From NCBI GenBank assembly GCA_014380255.1, contig JACMKG010000152.1, positions 1 through 13,875 of the forward strand: a DNA stretch of 13,875 bases. The letters run 5' to 3'. A model generated the notes under the pieces. That model was not told where the DNA came from, did no database searches, and saw nothing but the letters and a program-made list of their open reading frames with translations. Position 1 is the first letter of the stretch. Each line of letters opens with the position of its first letter. The position numbers and the translations under genes were made by a program. This stretch comes from Prolixibacteraceae bacterium (GTDB lineage Bacteria > Bacteroidota > Bacteroidia > Bacteroidales > Prolixibacteraceae). Of this stretch, positions 6,737-13,167 are shown piece after piece.

Positions 6737-7249
6737 ATGATAAAGAATGAAGTATTAAATGCATTAAATGAGCAGGTCAATGCTGAAAGCTATTCTGCAT
6801 ACATGTATTTGTCGATGGCAGCTTATTTTGAAGAAATTGGACTTTCTGGTTTTGCTAACTGGATGAAGGTACAGTATCAGGAAGAAGCGGCACATGCATT
6901 GAAATTTTTCAATTACATTACTGAACGCAATGGGAAAGTGGTGCTAAAAGCTATTGGCCAGGTTCCGGTTGATTTTGATGGAATAGTGGACGTGTATGAA
7001 AAAACATTGGCTCATGAAATTAACGTGACCAGTTTAATTAATAACCTGATGAATGTGGCTGTTGCTGCAAACGATCATGCTACCCAGAGTTTCTTGAAAT
7101 GGTTTATTGATGAGCAGGTAGAGGAAGAAGCTAATGTAGAAAAAATCCTCGCTAACCTGAGACTTATCAACGGACAGGGAAACGGAATTTTCATGATGGA
7201 TCGCGAAATGAGCCAGCGTGTATTTGTTGATCCCAATACGGCAGTGTAA
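6737..7249 (+). CDS. ftnA: Bacterial non-heme ferritin
   Basis: This iron-storage protein assembles as a 24-subunit shell that oxidises Fe(II) and stores a ferric mineral. At 170 residues it has the standard four-helix-bundle length. Ferroxidase residues match E. coli FtnA in position: Glu17 (NAESYSAYMY), Tyr24, Glu50 and His53 (QEEAAHALKF), Glu94 (AHEIN), Gln127 and Glu130 (DEQVEEE). It is a true ferritin rather than bacterioferritin: the chain lacks the haem-binding methionine context and ends as an FtnA. The ATG at 6737 is followed directly by helix A. The gene lies 110 bp after dnaX and is closed by a strong terminator at 7273, so it is probably transcribed alone. Iron- or peroxide-responsive control would be typical, but I see no recognisable operator. 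The AT-rich leader has TATTTTTA, only a near match to the -7 consensus. Confidence 0.96.
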   Translation: MIKNEVLNALNEQVNAESYSAYMYLSMAAYFEEIGLSGFANWMKVQYQEEAAHALKFFNYITERNGKVVLKAIGQVPVDFDGIVDVYEKTLAHEINVTSLINNLMNVAVAANDHATQSFLKWFIDEQVEEEANVEKILANLRLINGQGNGIFMMDREMSQRVFVDPNTAV

Positions 7250-7272
7250 TATTTCTAAAAAGATATTTTATG

Positions 7273-7305
7273 AAAGGCTGCCAATTGGTAGCCTTTTTTG
7301 TTTTT
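7273..7305 (+). terminator. Rho-independent terminator of the ferritin gene
   Basis: GGCTGCC (7276-7282) pairs with GGTAGCC (7287-7293) through one G-T pair across an AATT loop. AAA precedes the stem, and TTTTTTGTTTTT follows. It starts about 25 bp past the stop codon. Confidence 0.88.
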
Positions 7306-7355
7306 AATAGAGTTCATGCAGCATATTATCGATTTCTACCGTATATAAGTAATAG

Positions 7356-7568
7356 GAACTAAATAATGTCGTAAAAAGAATTATTATCAGAAAGGGGCAT
7401 GGAGCAAGGGGCGTGGAGCCTGGGGAAAGGGTAGTTTCCCTTGATTAATCGGGTTGGTAGCCAGCCGCAAAGAGTCAACAACAAGCTCATCTTCTGTAAT
7501 CCATGCTCCCTGCCCCTTGCCCCAATCGGCAAGCAAACAGCATTTTTTTATACGACATTAAATTGTTC
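7356..7568. repeat. 213-bp nested inverted-repeat (MITE-like) element
   Basis: The ends are inverted repeats: GAACTAAATAATGTCGTA (7356-7373) against TACGACATTAAATTGTTC (7551-7568). They match at 15 of 18 positions with a perfect inner 10 bp. Inside lies a second inverted pair of G-rich and C-rich segments, 7394-7412 (starting GGGGCATGGAGC) and 7505-7523 (ending CCTTGCCCC), 15 of 19 matching. The immediate flanks are TAATAG and TAATTG, a possible 6-bp target duplication with one mismatch, though AT-richness makes this weak. The interior encodes no plausible protein. The right end lies about 56 bp upstream of the Gre-like gene, so it may influence that promoter. Confidence 0.6.
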
Positions 7569-7624
7569 TAATTGCTTAAATGTTCATGCTACAGTGTTTA
7601 TTTTAAAACTTAATACCAATCGTT

Positions 7625-8035
7625 ATGAATAATCTTATCGTCAGTAGTTTAGATTATCTGAGAATCCAAAAACAGATCAATGAAGCTAAACAGAAGAAAA
7701 CCATTGATCCCAGAGAAGTAGAAAAGTTGGTCCAGGAACTGAATTCTGCCACCATTTTGAATCCCCAGGAAATACCGGGAGATGTGGTAACCATGAATTC
7801 TATCGTAAAGATTTCATTTCTTGAAGGCGGTAAACAAGTGGAATTTAAAATTGTATACCCTGAAGATGCTAACTTCAAAGAGAAAAAGGTTTCTATTTTT
7901 TCTCCTATTGCCACAGCCCTTATTGGTTTCAGGGTAGGAGATACCATTGAATGGATGGTCCCCGGTGGTTTAACCAAGATCAGGATTGATGAAATAATTT
8001 ATCAACCTGAAGCGGCTGGTGATTTTACAGTTTGA
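7625..8035 (+). CDS. GreA/GreB C-terminal-domain protein (Rnk-like transcription factor)
   Basis: The 136-residue protein has a C-terminal domain of the GreA/GreB/Rnk type: VVTMNSIVKISFLEGG (54-69), then YPEDA, SIFSPIATALIGFRVGD and PGGLTKIRIDEIIYQPEA. This is the FKBP-like domain that docks on RNA polymerase near the secondary channel. The N-terminal part (1-50) is a short charged helical segment, much shorter than the roughly 75-residue coiled coil of GreA, so transcript-cleavage activity is doubtful. Rnk-type proteins that bind polymerase without cleavage are the closest known analogues. The ATG at 7625 gives the shortest sensible N-terminus. It is preceded by the inverted-repeat element and lies 146 bp upstream of the RSH gene, an interesting neighbour because both act on stringent or transcriptional control. 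A mild alternative is a divergent GreA paralogue. Confidence 0.85.
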   Translation: MNNLIVSSLDYLRIQKQINEAKQKKTIDPREVEKLVQELNSATILNPQEIPGDVVTMNSIVKISFLEGGKQVEFKIVYPEDANFKEKKVSIFSPIATALIGFRVGDTIEWMVPGGLTKIRIDEIIYQPEAAGDFTV

Positions 8036-8181
8036 GAATTTTGAATCTTAATTCGCTAATAATTGAAGGATGGAAGGATGGATAGAGCCGAAATAGTAAA
8101 TAGTAAATTGTCTAATAGTCAATAGAATATTATCTATTTTGTCGCTTTTCTCTATAGTTGAAATTTGAAAATACGATTACG

Positions 8182-10347
8182 ATGACAGACATTGAAAAAG
8201 CCTTTGCGGGGTTTTACGAGGTATGCAAGACAAATATTCCTGAAAAGGATCATGGGAGGATTAAGGAAGCCTTTGACTTTGTCTATGGAGTTTTTGGGGA
8301 TGATACGTGGGATTCAGGAGAGCTCATTGTTGTTCATTCCATTGAAGTAGCGCAGATTGTTGTCCAGGAAGTGGGTCTTGGTATCGATTCGGTAATGGCT
8401 GCTCTTTTGCATAACGTGTACTATAAAGAGGAAAATATCAAGGAAGTTGAAACCCGTTTTGGCAACCAGATCACATCCATCCTGGCTGGGATGGCCAAAA
8501 TCAATGCCTTGGGTACGGATACCGTTGAATTGCATTCGGAGAATTACCGCAAATTGATGCTGGCCATGGCAGGCGATGTGAGGGTAATCCTTGTGAAGAT
8601 AGCCGACAGGCTCCAGGTAATGCGTCATCTTGATAAGCAGGATGAGGCTGTCAGGGCCAAAATATCGAGTGAGACTTCTCACCTGTATGCTCCGCTGGCT
8701 CACAGGCTTGGCCTTTATTACATCAATTCAGAGCTACTGGATCTGTGCCTTAAGTACCAAAACCCGCAGGCCTATGAAGCGGTGGCTTTACGTCTGAAAG
8801 AAACAGATAGGGAACGTGCCAATTTCGTGGCTGAATTTGTTAAGCCAATCGAAAATAAACTCAATTCAAGAGGTTTGTCCTTTGAAATGAAAGCAAGGAC
8901 CAAATCCATCAATTCGATATGGAGAAAGATGCAGGCTCAAAAAGTGGACTTCGATGAAGTGTACGATTTGTTTGCCATCCGTATCATACTGAATTCAGAA
9001 CTAAAAGAAGAAAAGTCGGATTGCTGGCAGGTTTATTCCATGGTCACAGAAGAATACCAGTCTAACCCCAACAGGATGCGGGATTGGATTACCATACCCA
9101 AATCCAATGGTTATGAATCGCTTCATGCCACGGTATTGGGACCCAATGATAAATGGGTTGAAATACAGATCCGTACCCGACGAATGGATGAGATTGCTGA
9201 AAAAGGGCTGGCTGCCCATTGGAAGTATAAGGGCGGAGCAGGTACTTCGGAGATGGAAAAATGGTTGGCCAATGTGCGTGAGATTCTGGAAAATCCGGAC
9301 TTGAATATGGTGGATTTCATCGACGATTTCAAAATGAATATTTATGCCGATGAGATTTTTGTTTTCACTCCCAAGGGCGATTTACGCAAACTGTCAGCAG
9401 GGGCTACCTTGCTTGATTTTGCCTATGAAATCCATTCAGGAGTAGGCGATCGCTGTGTGGGTGGTAAAGTAAATGGCCGGAATGTGACCTTGCGCCACAG
9501 GTTAAAAAACGGGGACCAAATATCAGTTGATACCTCCAATCATCAACGGCCGAAAATGGATTGGCTTGATTTTGTGGTTACCACGAAAGCTAAGAACAGA
9601 ATTAAGGCCAGTTTAAATGAAGAGGTTAAGAAGGAGGCGGAGAATGGCAAGGAAATCCTTATGCGGAAAATTAAGAACTGGAAGATTGAATACAATGACG
9701 ACAGCATCCGCAAACTGTTGAAAAACTATAAGCTTAAACTGGCGCAGGACTTGTATTACAACATCTCGATTGGCAAAATCGATACGCTTGAAATAAAGGA
9801 ATTGCTGGTAGAGAAAAAGGAGGATACGGCCAGGCAGCTGATTGGAGAAATACTGACCAAAGACAAGGTTCAGGAATTGGAATTTTCAAGTGGAGATGAT
9901 TATCTGATTATAGATAACAACCTTAAGAATGTTATCTATAAGCTCTCTCCCTGTTGTAATCCAATATTCGGGGATCCAATATTTGGTTTTGTGACTATTA
10001 ATGAAGGCATCAAGATCCATAGATCAACCTGTCCCAATGCTCCGCAAATGTCAGAGCGTTATCCGTATCGTATCATCAAGGCTAAATGGCAGGACACGAA
10101 GAAGAAAACATCGTTCCAGGCAACTATCCGTATTGCAGGAACCGATGAGGCCGGTATTGTCGGGCAGATCTCCTATGTTCTTTCCAAAGATATTGGTGTT
10201 CAGATGCGTTCCATCAATATTGATACCAACAATGGCGAATTTGATGGTACCCTGCGTGTCTTTGTAAACGGTTTAGACCACCTTGATTTTTTAATGAATA
10301 AACTAAAAAGCATCAACGGCGTTATATCTGTATCGAGGGCTGATTAA
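8182..10347 (+). CDS. relA: RelA/SpoT homologue (RSH), (p)ppGpp synthetase with degenerate hydrolase motif
   Basis: This long RSH enzyme of 721 residues transfers pyrophosphate from ATP to GDP or GTP to make the alarmone (p)ppGpp. In order it has an HD domain (about 20-155) and a synthetase domain (about 225-350) with YDLFAIR (catalytic Asp262), RDWITIPKSNGYESLHATV and VEIQIRT (Glu327). A TGS domain follows (about 391-450), then a cysteine-containing region (Cys591, Cys592, His613, Cys617) and an ACT domain (about 645-720). The HD motif reads LLHNVYYKE at 76-84, where active hydrolases have LLHDvvEDT. The metal-binding Asp is Asn78, and the acidic ED pair is Tyr-Lys. His52, His77 and Asp142 remain. 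Hydrolysis is therefore probably lost, as in RelA-type enzymes, while synthesis looks intact. The start is placed at the ATG at 8182; an upstream in-frame TTG at 8158 would add eight residues. A near-consensus TATTTTG lies at 8135. Confidence 0.93.
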   Translation: MTDIEKAFAGFYEVCKTNIPEKDHGRIKEAFDFVYGVFGDDTWDSGELIVVHSIEVAQIVVQEVGLGIDSVMAALLHNVYYKEENIKEVETRFGNQITSILAGMAKINALGTDTVELHSENYRKLMLAMAGDVRVILVKIADRLQVMRHLDKQDEAVRAKISSETSHLYAPLAHRLGLYYINSELLDLCLKYQNPQAYEAVALRLKETDRERANFVAEFVKPIENKLNSRGLSFEMKARTKSINSIWRKMQAQKVDFDEVYDLFAIRIILNSELKEEKSDCWQVYSMVTEEYQSNPNRMRDWITIPKSNGYESLHATVLGPNDKWVEIQIRTRRMDEIAEKGLAAHWKYKGGAGTSEMEKWLANVREILENPDLNMVDFIDDFKMNIYADEIFVFTPKGDLRKLSAGATLLDFAYEIHSGVGDRCVGGKVNGRNVTLRHRLKNGDQISVDTSNHQRPKMDWLDFVVTTKAKNRIKASLNEEVKKEAENGKEILMRKIKNWKIEYNDDSIRKLLKNYKLKLAQDLYYNISIGKIDTLEIKELLVEKKEDTARQLIGEILTKDKVQELEFSSGDDYLIIDNNLKNVIYKLSPCCNPIFGDPIFGFVTINEGIKIHRSTCPNAPQMSERYPYRIIKAKWQDTKKKTSFQATIRIAGTDEAGIVGQISYVLSKDIGVQMRSINIDTNNGEFDGTLRVFVNGLDHLDFLMNKLKSINGVISVSRAD

Positions 10348-10356
10348 ATTAATCAT

Positions 10357-10641
10357 ATGAAGGAGCATTATTTAATAACTGAGGCTAAGTCGTTGTTTGA
10401 AAAGCATGATTTAGTAAGTTCTTTGGAAACCATAAGTGCCTATATTGTAAATGATAAGAGCAATGCGGAAGCTTTATTACTGAGGGCTCGTATTCATTAT
10501 AAAATGCAGCATTGGGGAGACGCCATGAATGATTATTATGAGGTTTTAGAAATAGATCCTCAAAATATGGAGGCCAAAACTGGTGTTGAGATGGCCAGAA
10601 ATATATTGGGCTATTTTACGCCTGATATGTTTAATCCTTAG
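10357..10641 (+). CDS. Small tetratricopeptide-repeat protein
   Basis: This 94-residue, all-helical protein without signal peptide has about two TPR units: AEALLLRARIHYKMQHWGDA followed by MNDYYEVLEIDPQNMEAKTGV. It ends in a conserved-looking tail, ARNILGYFTPDMFNP. That tail (I-L-x-F/Y...D-x-F/Y-N-P) is a pattern I associate with short Bacteroidota TPR proteins. It starts 9 bp after the RSH stop codon, so the two are almost certainly cotranscribed. TPR modules bind protein partners; a role in controlling or anchoring the RSH enzyme is possible but purely contextual. There is no terminator directly after it. The next promoter motif lies about 100 bp downstream. Confidence 0.85.
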   Translation: MKEHYLITEAKSLFEKHDLVSSLETISAYIVNDKSNAEALLLRARIHYKMQHWGDAMNDYYEVLEIDPQNMEAKTGVEMARNILGYFTPDMFNP

Positions 10642-10737
10642 GTTTATATAGAGGGAGATGCTGTTAAGGGCGATATTTATTTTGAGGATAGACTGAATTC
10701 GAGTGTTAATTAATTCTTAGGTTTTCGTTAGAATTGT

Positions 10738-10745
10738 TATTTTTG
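10738..10745 (+). promoter_or_regulatory. -7 element of the first exported TPR gene
   Basis: TATTTTTG (10738-10745) matches TAnnTTTG exactly and lies 67 bp before the ATG. No clear -33 TTTG is visible. The same octamer, followed by GC, precedes the downstream paralogue. Confidence 0.5.
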
Positions 10746-10812
10746 GCATGATGTTAGTTATTAAGACAGAATAAAATAATTTAGAAACACAAACCCTTAA
10801 AATTATAACTAT

Positions 10813-11469
10813 ATGAAACGATTTTTTTTAGCCCTTGTTTTATGTTTTGGAATTGTAGCCGCATTTGCTCAGGAAGAAAAGACTGCAATTGATCTTAAAA
10901 ATGAGGGCAATGAAGCTCTGAGAGCCAAAGATTATCCTAAAGCACTTCAACTCTATGATCAGGCCCTAAGCAAATGGGGTGATGAACCAAAGGATACAGC
11001 GATGGTATATAACATGGCTGTATGTGCATACAATACCAAGGATTTCGATAAGGCTCATCCTTTGTTGGATGAAGCCATTGCAATGGACTACAAAAAAGAA
11101 ACAGCCTTGCTTTACAAAGCTAACATTTATAAAATGCAGAAAAACGATGCAGAATACGAAAAAACCCTTGAAACTGCATTAGCTAATTCACCTGATGATA
11201 CAAAGATTAAAGGAATGTTAGCAACCGTTTACCTAAAAGAAGCCAATGTATTCTATTCGGCAGGTGCCAAAATTTTGAAAGATGCAGCCGCTGACGTGAA
11301 TGCAGCTAAATATAAAACAACTGACGAGCAATACAAAACAGCTGTTTCAAAAGCAAATGATGAGTTTAAAAAAGCATTGCCAAAAGTAGACAAAGCTTTA
11401 ACAATTGATCCAGAAAATGCTACTGGTAAACAATTGAAAGCTGCCATTGAACAGAACCTGAAAGCTTAA
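10813..11469 (+). CDS. Exported TPR protein, first of a tandem pair
   Basis: The 218-residue protein has a signal peptide (MKRFFLALVLCFGIVAAFAQ; cleavage likely around Ala18-Gln20), so it should be periplasmic or outer-membrane associated. No lipobox cysteine sits at the cleavage site. Three TPR-like units follow: DLKNEGNEALRAKDYPKALQ (about 27-46), DTAMVYNMAVCAYNTKDFDKA, and ALLYKANIYKMQKNDAEYEK. A region rich in Ala, Lys and Asp (about 140-190), predicted helical, is followed by FKKALPKVDKALTIDPENAT, another TPR-like helix pair. The gene has its own -7 element at 10738 and a terminator at 11493. The next gene encodes a paralogue similar over the whole length (by eye about half identical). 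The function is not recognisable beyond protein-protein interaction. Confidence 0.88.
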   Translation: MKRFFLALVLCFGIVAAFAQEEKTAIDLKNEGNEALRAKDYPKALQLYDQALSKWGDEPKDTAMVYNMAVCAYNTKDFDKAHPLLDEAIAMDYKKETALLYKANIYKMQKNDAEYEKTLETALANSPDDTKIKGMLATVYLKEANVFYSAGAKILKDAAADVNAAKYKTTDEQYKTAVSKANDEFKKALPKVDKALTIDPENATGKQLKAAIEQNLKA

Positions 11470-11492
11470 TTATTTCAAAGCTATATAAATGA

Positions 11493-11520
11493 GAGGTCGC
11501 TTGAAAAGGCGGCCTCTTTT
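11493..11520 (+). terminator. Rho-independent terminator after the first exported TPR gene
   Basis: GAGGTCGC (11493-11500) pairs with GCGGCCTC (11509-11516), 8 bp with one T-G pair and an 8-nt loop. TTTTGTTTG follows. It lies 24 bp past the stop codon and separates the two paralogues into independent units. Confidence 0.85.
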
Positions 11521-11613
11521 GTTTGTATATCCTTAGGAGTTTTTATCCGGTTAATGCATATAAATAGATTTCTTCTGTTGTAAAATTCCATGTTCCGTTT
11601 TAAAGGTATTTAT

Positions 11614-11621
11614 TATTTTTG
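11614..11621 (+). promoter_or_regulatory. -7 element of the second exported TPR gene
   Basis: TATTTTTG (11614-11621) fits TAnnTTTG and shares the extended sequence TTATTTTTGGC with the element of the upstream paralogue. It lies 76 bp before the ATG at 11698. No convincing -33 element is visible. Confidence 0.5.
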
Positions 11622-11697
11622 GCGGCGATTTTATGACGATTGGATATAAGCCATCGTATTTTTAATAAAAAAAACTAATTTAATTAACTAAGTGTAT

Positions 11698-12360
11698 ATG
11701 AAAAGGATTTTTCAGGTTATTGTAATGTGTATGGGATTTACTACATTAAATGCTCAAGTGGCCGAAAAGACATTTGCTGAATTAAAGAATGAGGGTAATG
11801 CAGCTGTTGGTGCAAAAGATTACCAAAAAGCATTGGATCTTTATGAGCATGCATTGGTAAAATGGGGTGATAAACCAATTGCTGACACCTCCATGATTTA
11901 TAATATGGGTTATTGTGCATATAGTGCAAAAAACTACGATAAGGCGTTGAAATACTTTGAACAGTCTTATTCAATGAACTATAAAAAGGTAAATTCATTG
12001 GTATACAAAGCCGATTCTTATAAAGCTATGAAGAATGATGCAGAGAATCTGAAGGCCCTTGAAACAGCCTTGTCTATTGCACCTGATGATGCTAAAGTAA
12101 AGACTAAAATGGCATCTTATTACGTGAAAGCCGCAACTTCAGTATATTCAAAAGGAAGTACTATTATCACCAAAGCCAATAGTGACATTGCTGCCGGTAA
12201 GCTCAAAACTTCCGATGCTGCATATATTGCATCTGAAAAGAAAGCAAAGGATGAATACAAAAAAGCCCTTCCTCTGATTGAGAAAGCTATGAGTTTTGAT
12301 CCTGCAAATGCTACTGCCAAACAATTGAAAGATGCCTGTGATCAGGCGTTAAAACAATAA
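11698..12360 (+). CDS. Exported TPR protein, second of a tandem pair
   Basis: The 220-residue protein is a paralogue of the gene just upstream. It shares the MKR start, a signal peptide ending TLNAQ (about residue 19), LKNEGN, AKDYQKALDLYEHAL, KWGDKP, NMGYCAYSAKNYDKAL, ETALSIAPDDAKVK and the C-terminal KKALPLIEKAMSFDPANAT. The best start is the ATG at 11698. A GTG two codons upstream (11692) keeps the frame but would add only Met-Tyr before the conserved MKR, and the paralogue begins at MKR. The TPR units and the Ala/Lys-rich middle are in the same order as in the first copy. The duplication appears old, because differences are spread along the whole chain. It has its own promoter motif and terminator. 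Function beyond binding partners is unknown. Confidence 0.88.
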   Translation: MKRIFQVIVMCMGFTTLNAQVAEKTFAELKNEGNAAVGAKDYQKALDLYEHALVKWGDKPIADTSMIYNMGYCAYSAKNYDKALKYFEQSYSMNYKKVNSLVYKADSYKAMKNDAENLKALETALSIAPDDAKVKTKMASYYVKAATSVYSKGSTIITKANSDIAAGKLKTSDAAYIASEKKAKDEYKKALPLIEKAMSFDPANATAKQLKDACDQALKQ

Positions 12361-12398
12361 TTGAATAGCCTGCACATGCAGAGAATATCTCTGTATTT

Positions 12399-12438
12399 AA
12401 AAAACGAGGTTCCTCAATAAGAGAGACCTCGTTTTTTT
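12399..12438 (+). terminator. Rho-independent terminator after the second exported TPR gene
   Basis: CGAGGT (12405-12410) pairs with ACCTCG (12426-12431). An A6 run before and a T7 run after can extend the stem, and an inner CTC/GAG pairing shortens the loop. The A-tract on the 5' side could let it work in both directions. Confidence 0.85.
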
Positions 12439-12531
12439 ATTACCCAATGTTTCATCGAATGTAATTTAGTAAAGCCACGCAGTAGTAAATTAAACATGTA
12501 TCGGGGATAAATAATCTAAGTTGGTTATTAC

Positions 12532-12539
12532 TATATTTG
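12532..12539 (+). promoter_or_regulatory. -7 element of the methyltransferase-like gene
   Basis: TATATTTG (12532-12539) is an exact TAnnTTTG match, the same octamer as in front of dnaX. It lies 24 bp before the ATG at 12564. A TTGG at 12521 is too close to serve as a standard -33 element. Confidence 0.5.
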
Positions 12540-12563
12540 AGCTAAATTCGAATAAGAAATTCC

Positions 12564-13148
12564 ATGAACTGGATTGACTACCTATTGGCCGTTTTAATTA
12601 GTTTGCCTATTCTGGCAACCTTCGTACTGGGCGCTTTTCTGGCAAAGAGTGGTAAAAATGCCATGGGTAAGCCTACCATTCATCCCTTTTTCTTTTTCAC
12701 CGGTAAGTTCTTGCTTTTTGGGGCATGGGCCTTATTTGCTTTTATGGCAATCTTTCCCCAGTACCGGGATGCTGTGCCATGGCTTATTCAGGATTATACG
12801 CCGGATGAGCAAAAGCTGTTGGCTGCCATTTTCCTTGTTCCTGCCAATCTAATCATCGTGCCAGCTTACCTATCCATGGGCCTGATCACCAATATTGGTT
12901 TGCCTACGGGGCATCATGAACTAAGGACCGACGGTATTTATAGTTACAGCCGCAATCCAATGTATGCTAGCTTTATTTTCCTTAATACGGCCACTTTTCT
13001 TTACCTGCCCAGCATCTTATTATTGGTGATAATGATATACGGAATGGTTGTCCATCATTTTATCATCCTTGGTGAAGAGAAATTCCTGGAAAATGAATTT
13101 GCAGACGAATACAGGAATTACAAGGCCTTAGTACCAAGGTATTTTTAA
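12564..13148 (+). CDS. Isoprenylcysteine carboxyl methyltransferase-family membrane protein
   Basis: The 194-residue integral membrane protein has hydrophobic segments at about 5-27, 41-64, 85-109 and 134-168; the last may be two helices. The C-terminal half carries the ICMT/PEMT-type S-adenosylmethionine-binding signature: LRTDGIYSYSRNPMY (120-134), then GEEKFLENEFADEYRNYKALVPRYF (in two blocks, 170-194) with the conserved Glu-Glu and the terminal Y-x-x-Y...VPR. In this family these blocks bind the methyl donor at the membrane surface. Bacteria lack prenylated CaaX proteins, so the substrate must be another lipid or small molecule and cannot be predicted here. It has its own -7 element and lies convergent to the next gene with a gap of only 19 bp. 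Confidence 0.85.
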   Translation: MNWIDYLLAVLISLPILATFVLGAFLAKSGKNAMGKPTIHPFFFFTGKFLLFGAWALFAFMAIFPQYRDAVPWLIQDYTPDEQKLLAAIFLVPANLIIVPAYLSMGLITNIGLPTGHHELRTDGIYSYSRNPMYASFIFLNTATFLYLPSILLLVIMIYGMVVHHFIILGEEKFLENEFADEYRNYKALVPRYF

Positions 13149-13167
13149 TGGTGCAAATGAGATGGCT

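Noticed and set aside
7441..7632. Plus-strand open frame of 63 codons
   Set aside because: It lies inside the inverted-repeat element, overlaps the start of the Gre-like gene and shows no protein-like pattern.
8158..8181. TTG start for the RSH protein
   Set aside because: An ATG eight codons downstream gives a normal N-terminus; the extra residues show no family resemblance.
12380..12392. Small palindrome AGAGA-ATA-TCTCT before the TPR terminator
   Set aside because: It is short and AT-rich with no T-run, and it is better seen as background next to the clear terminator at 12399.
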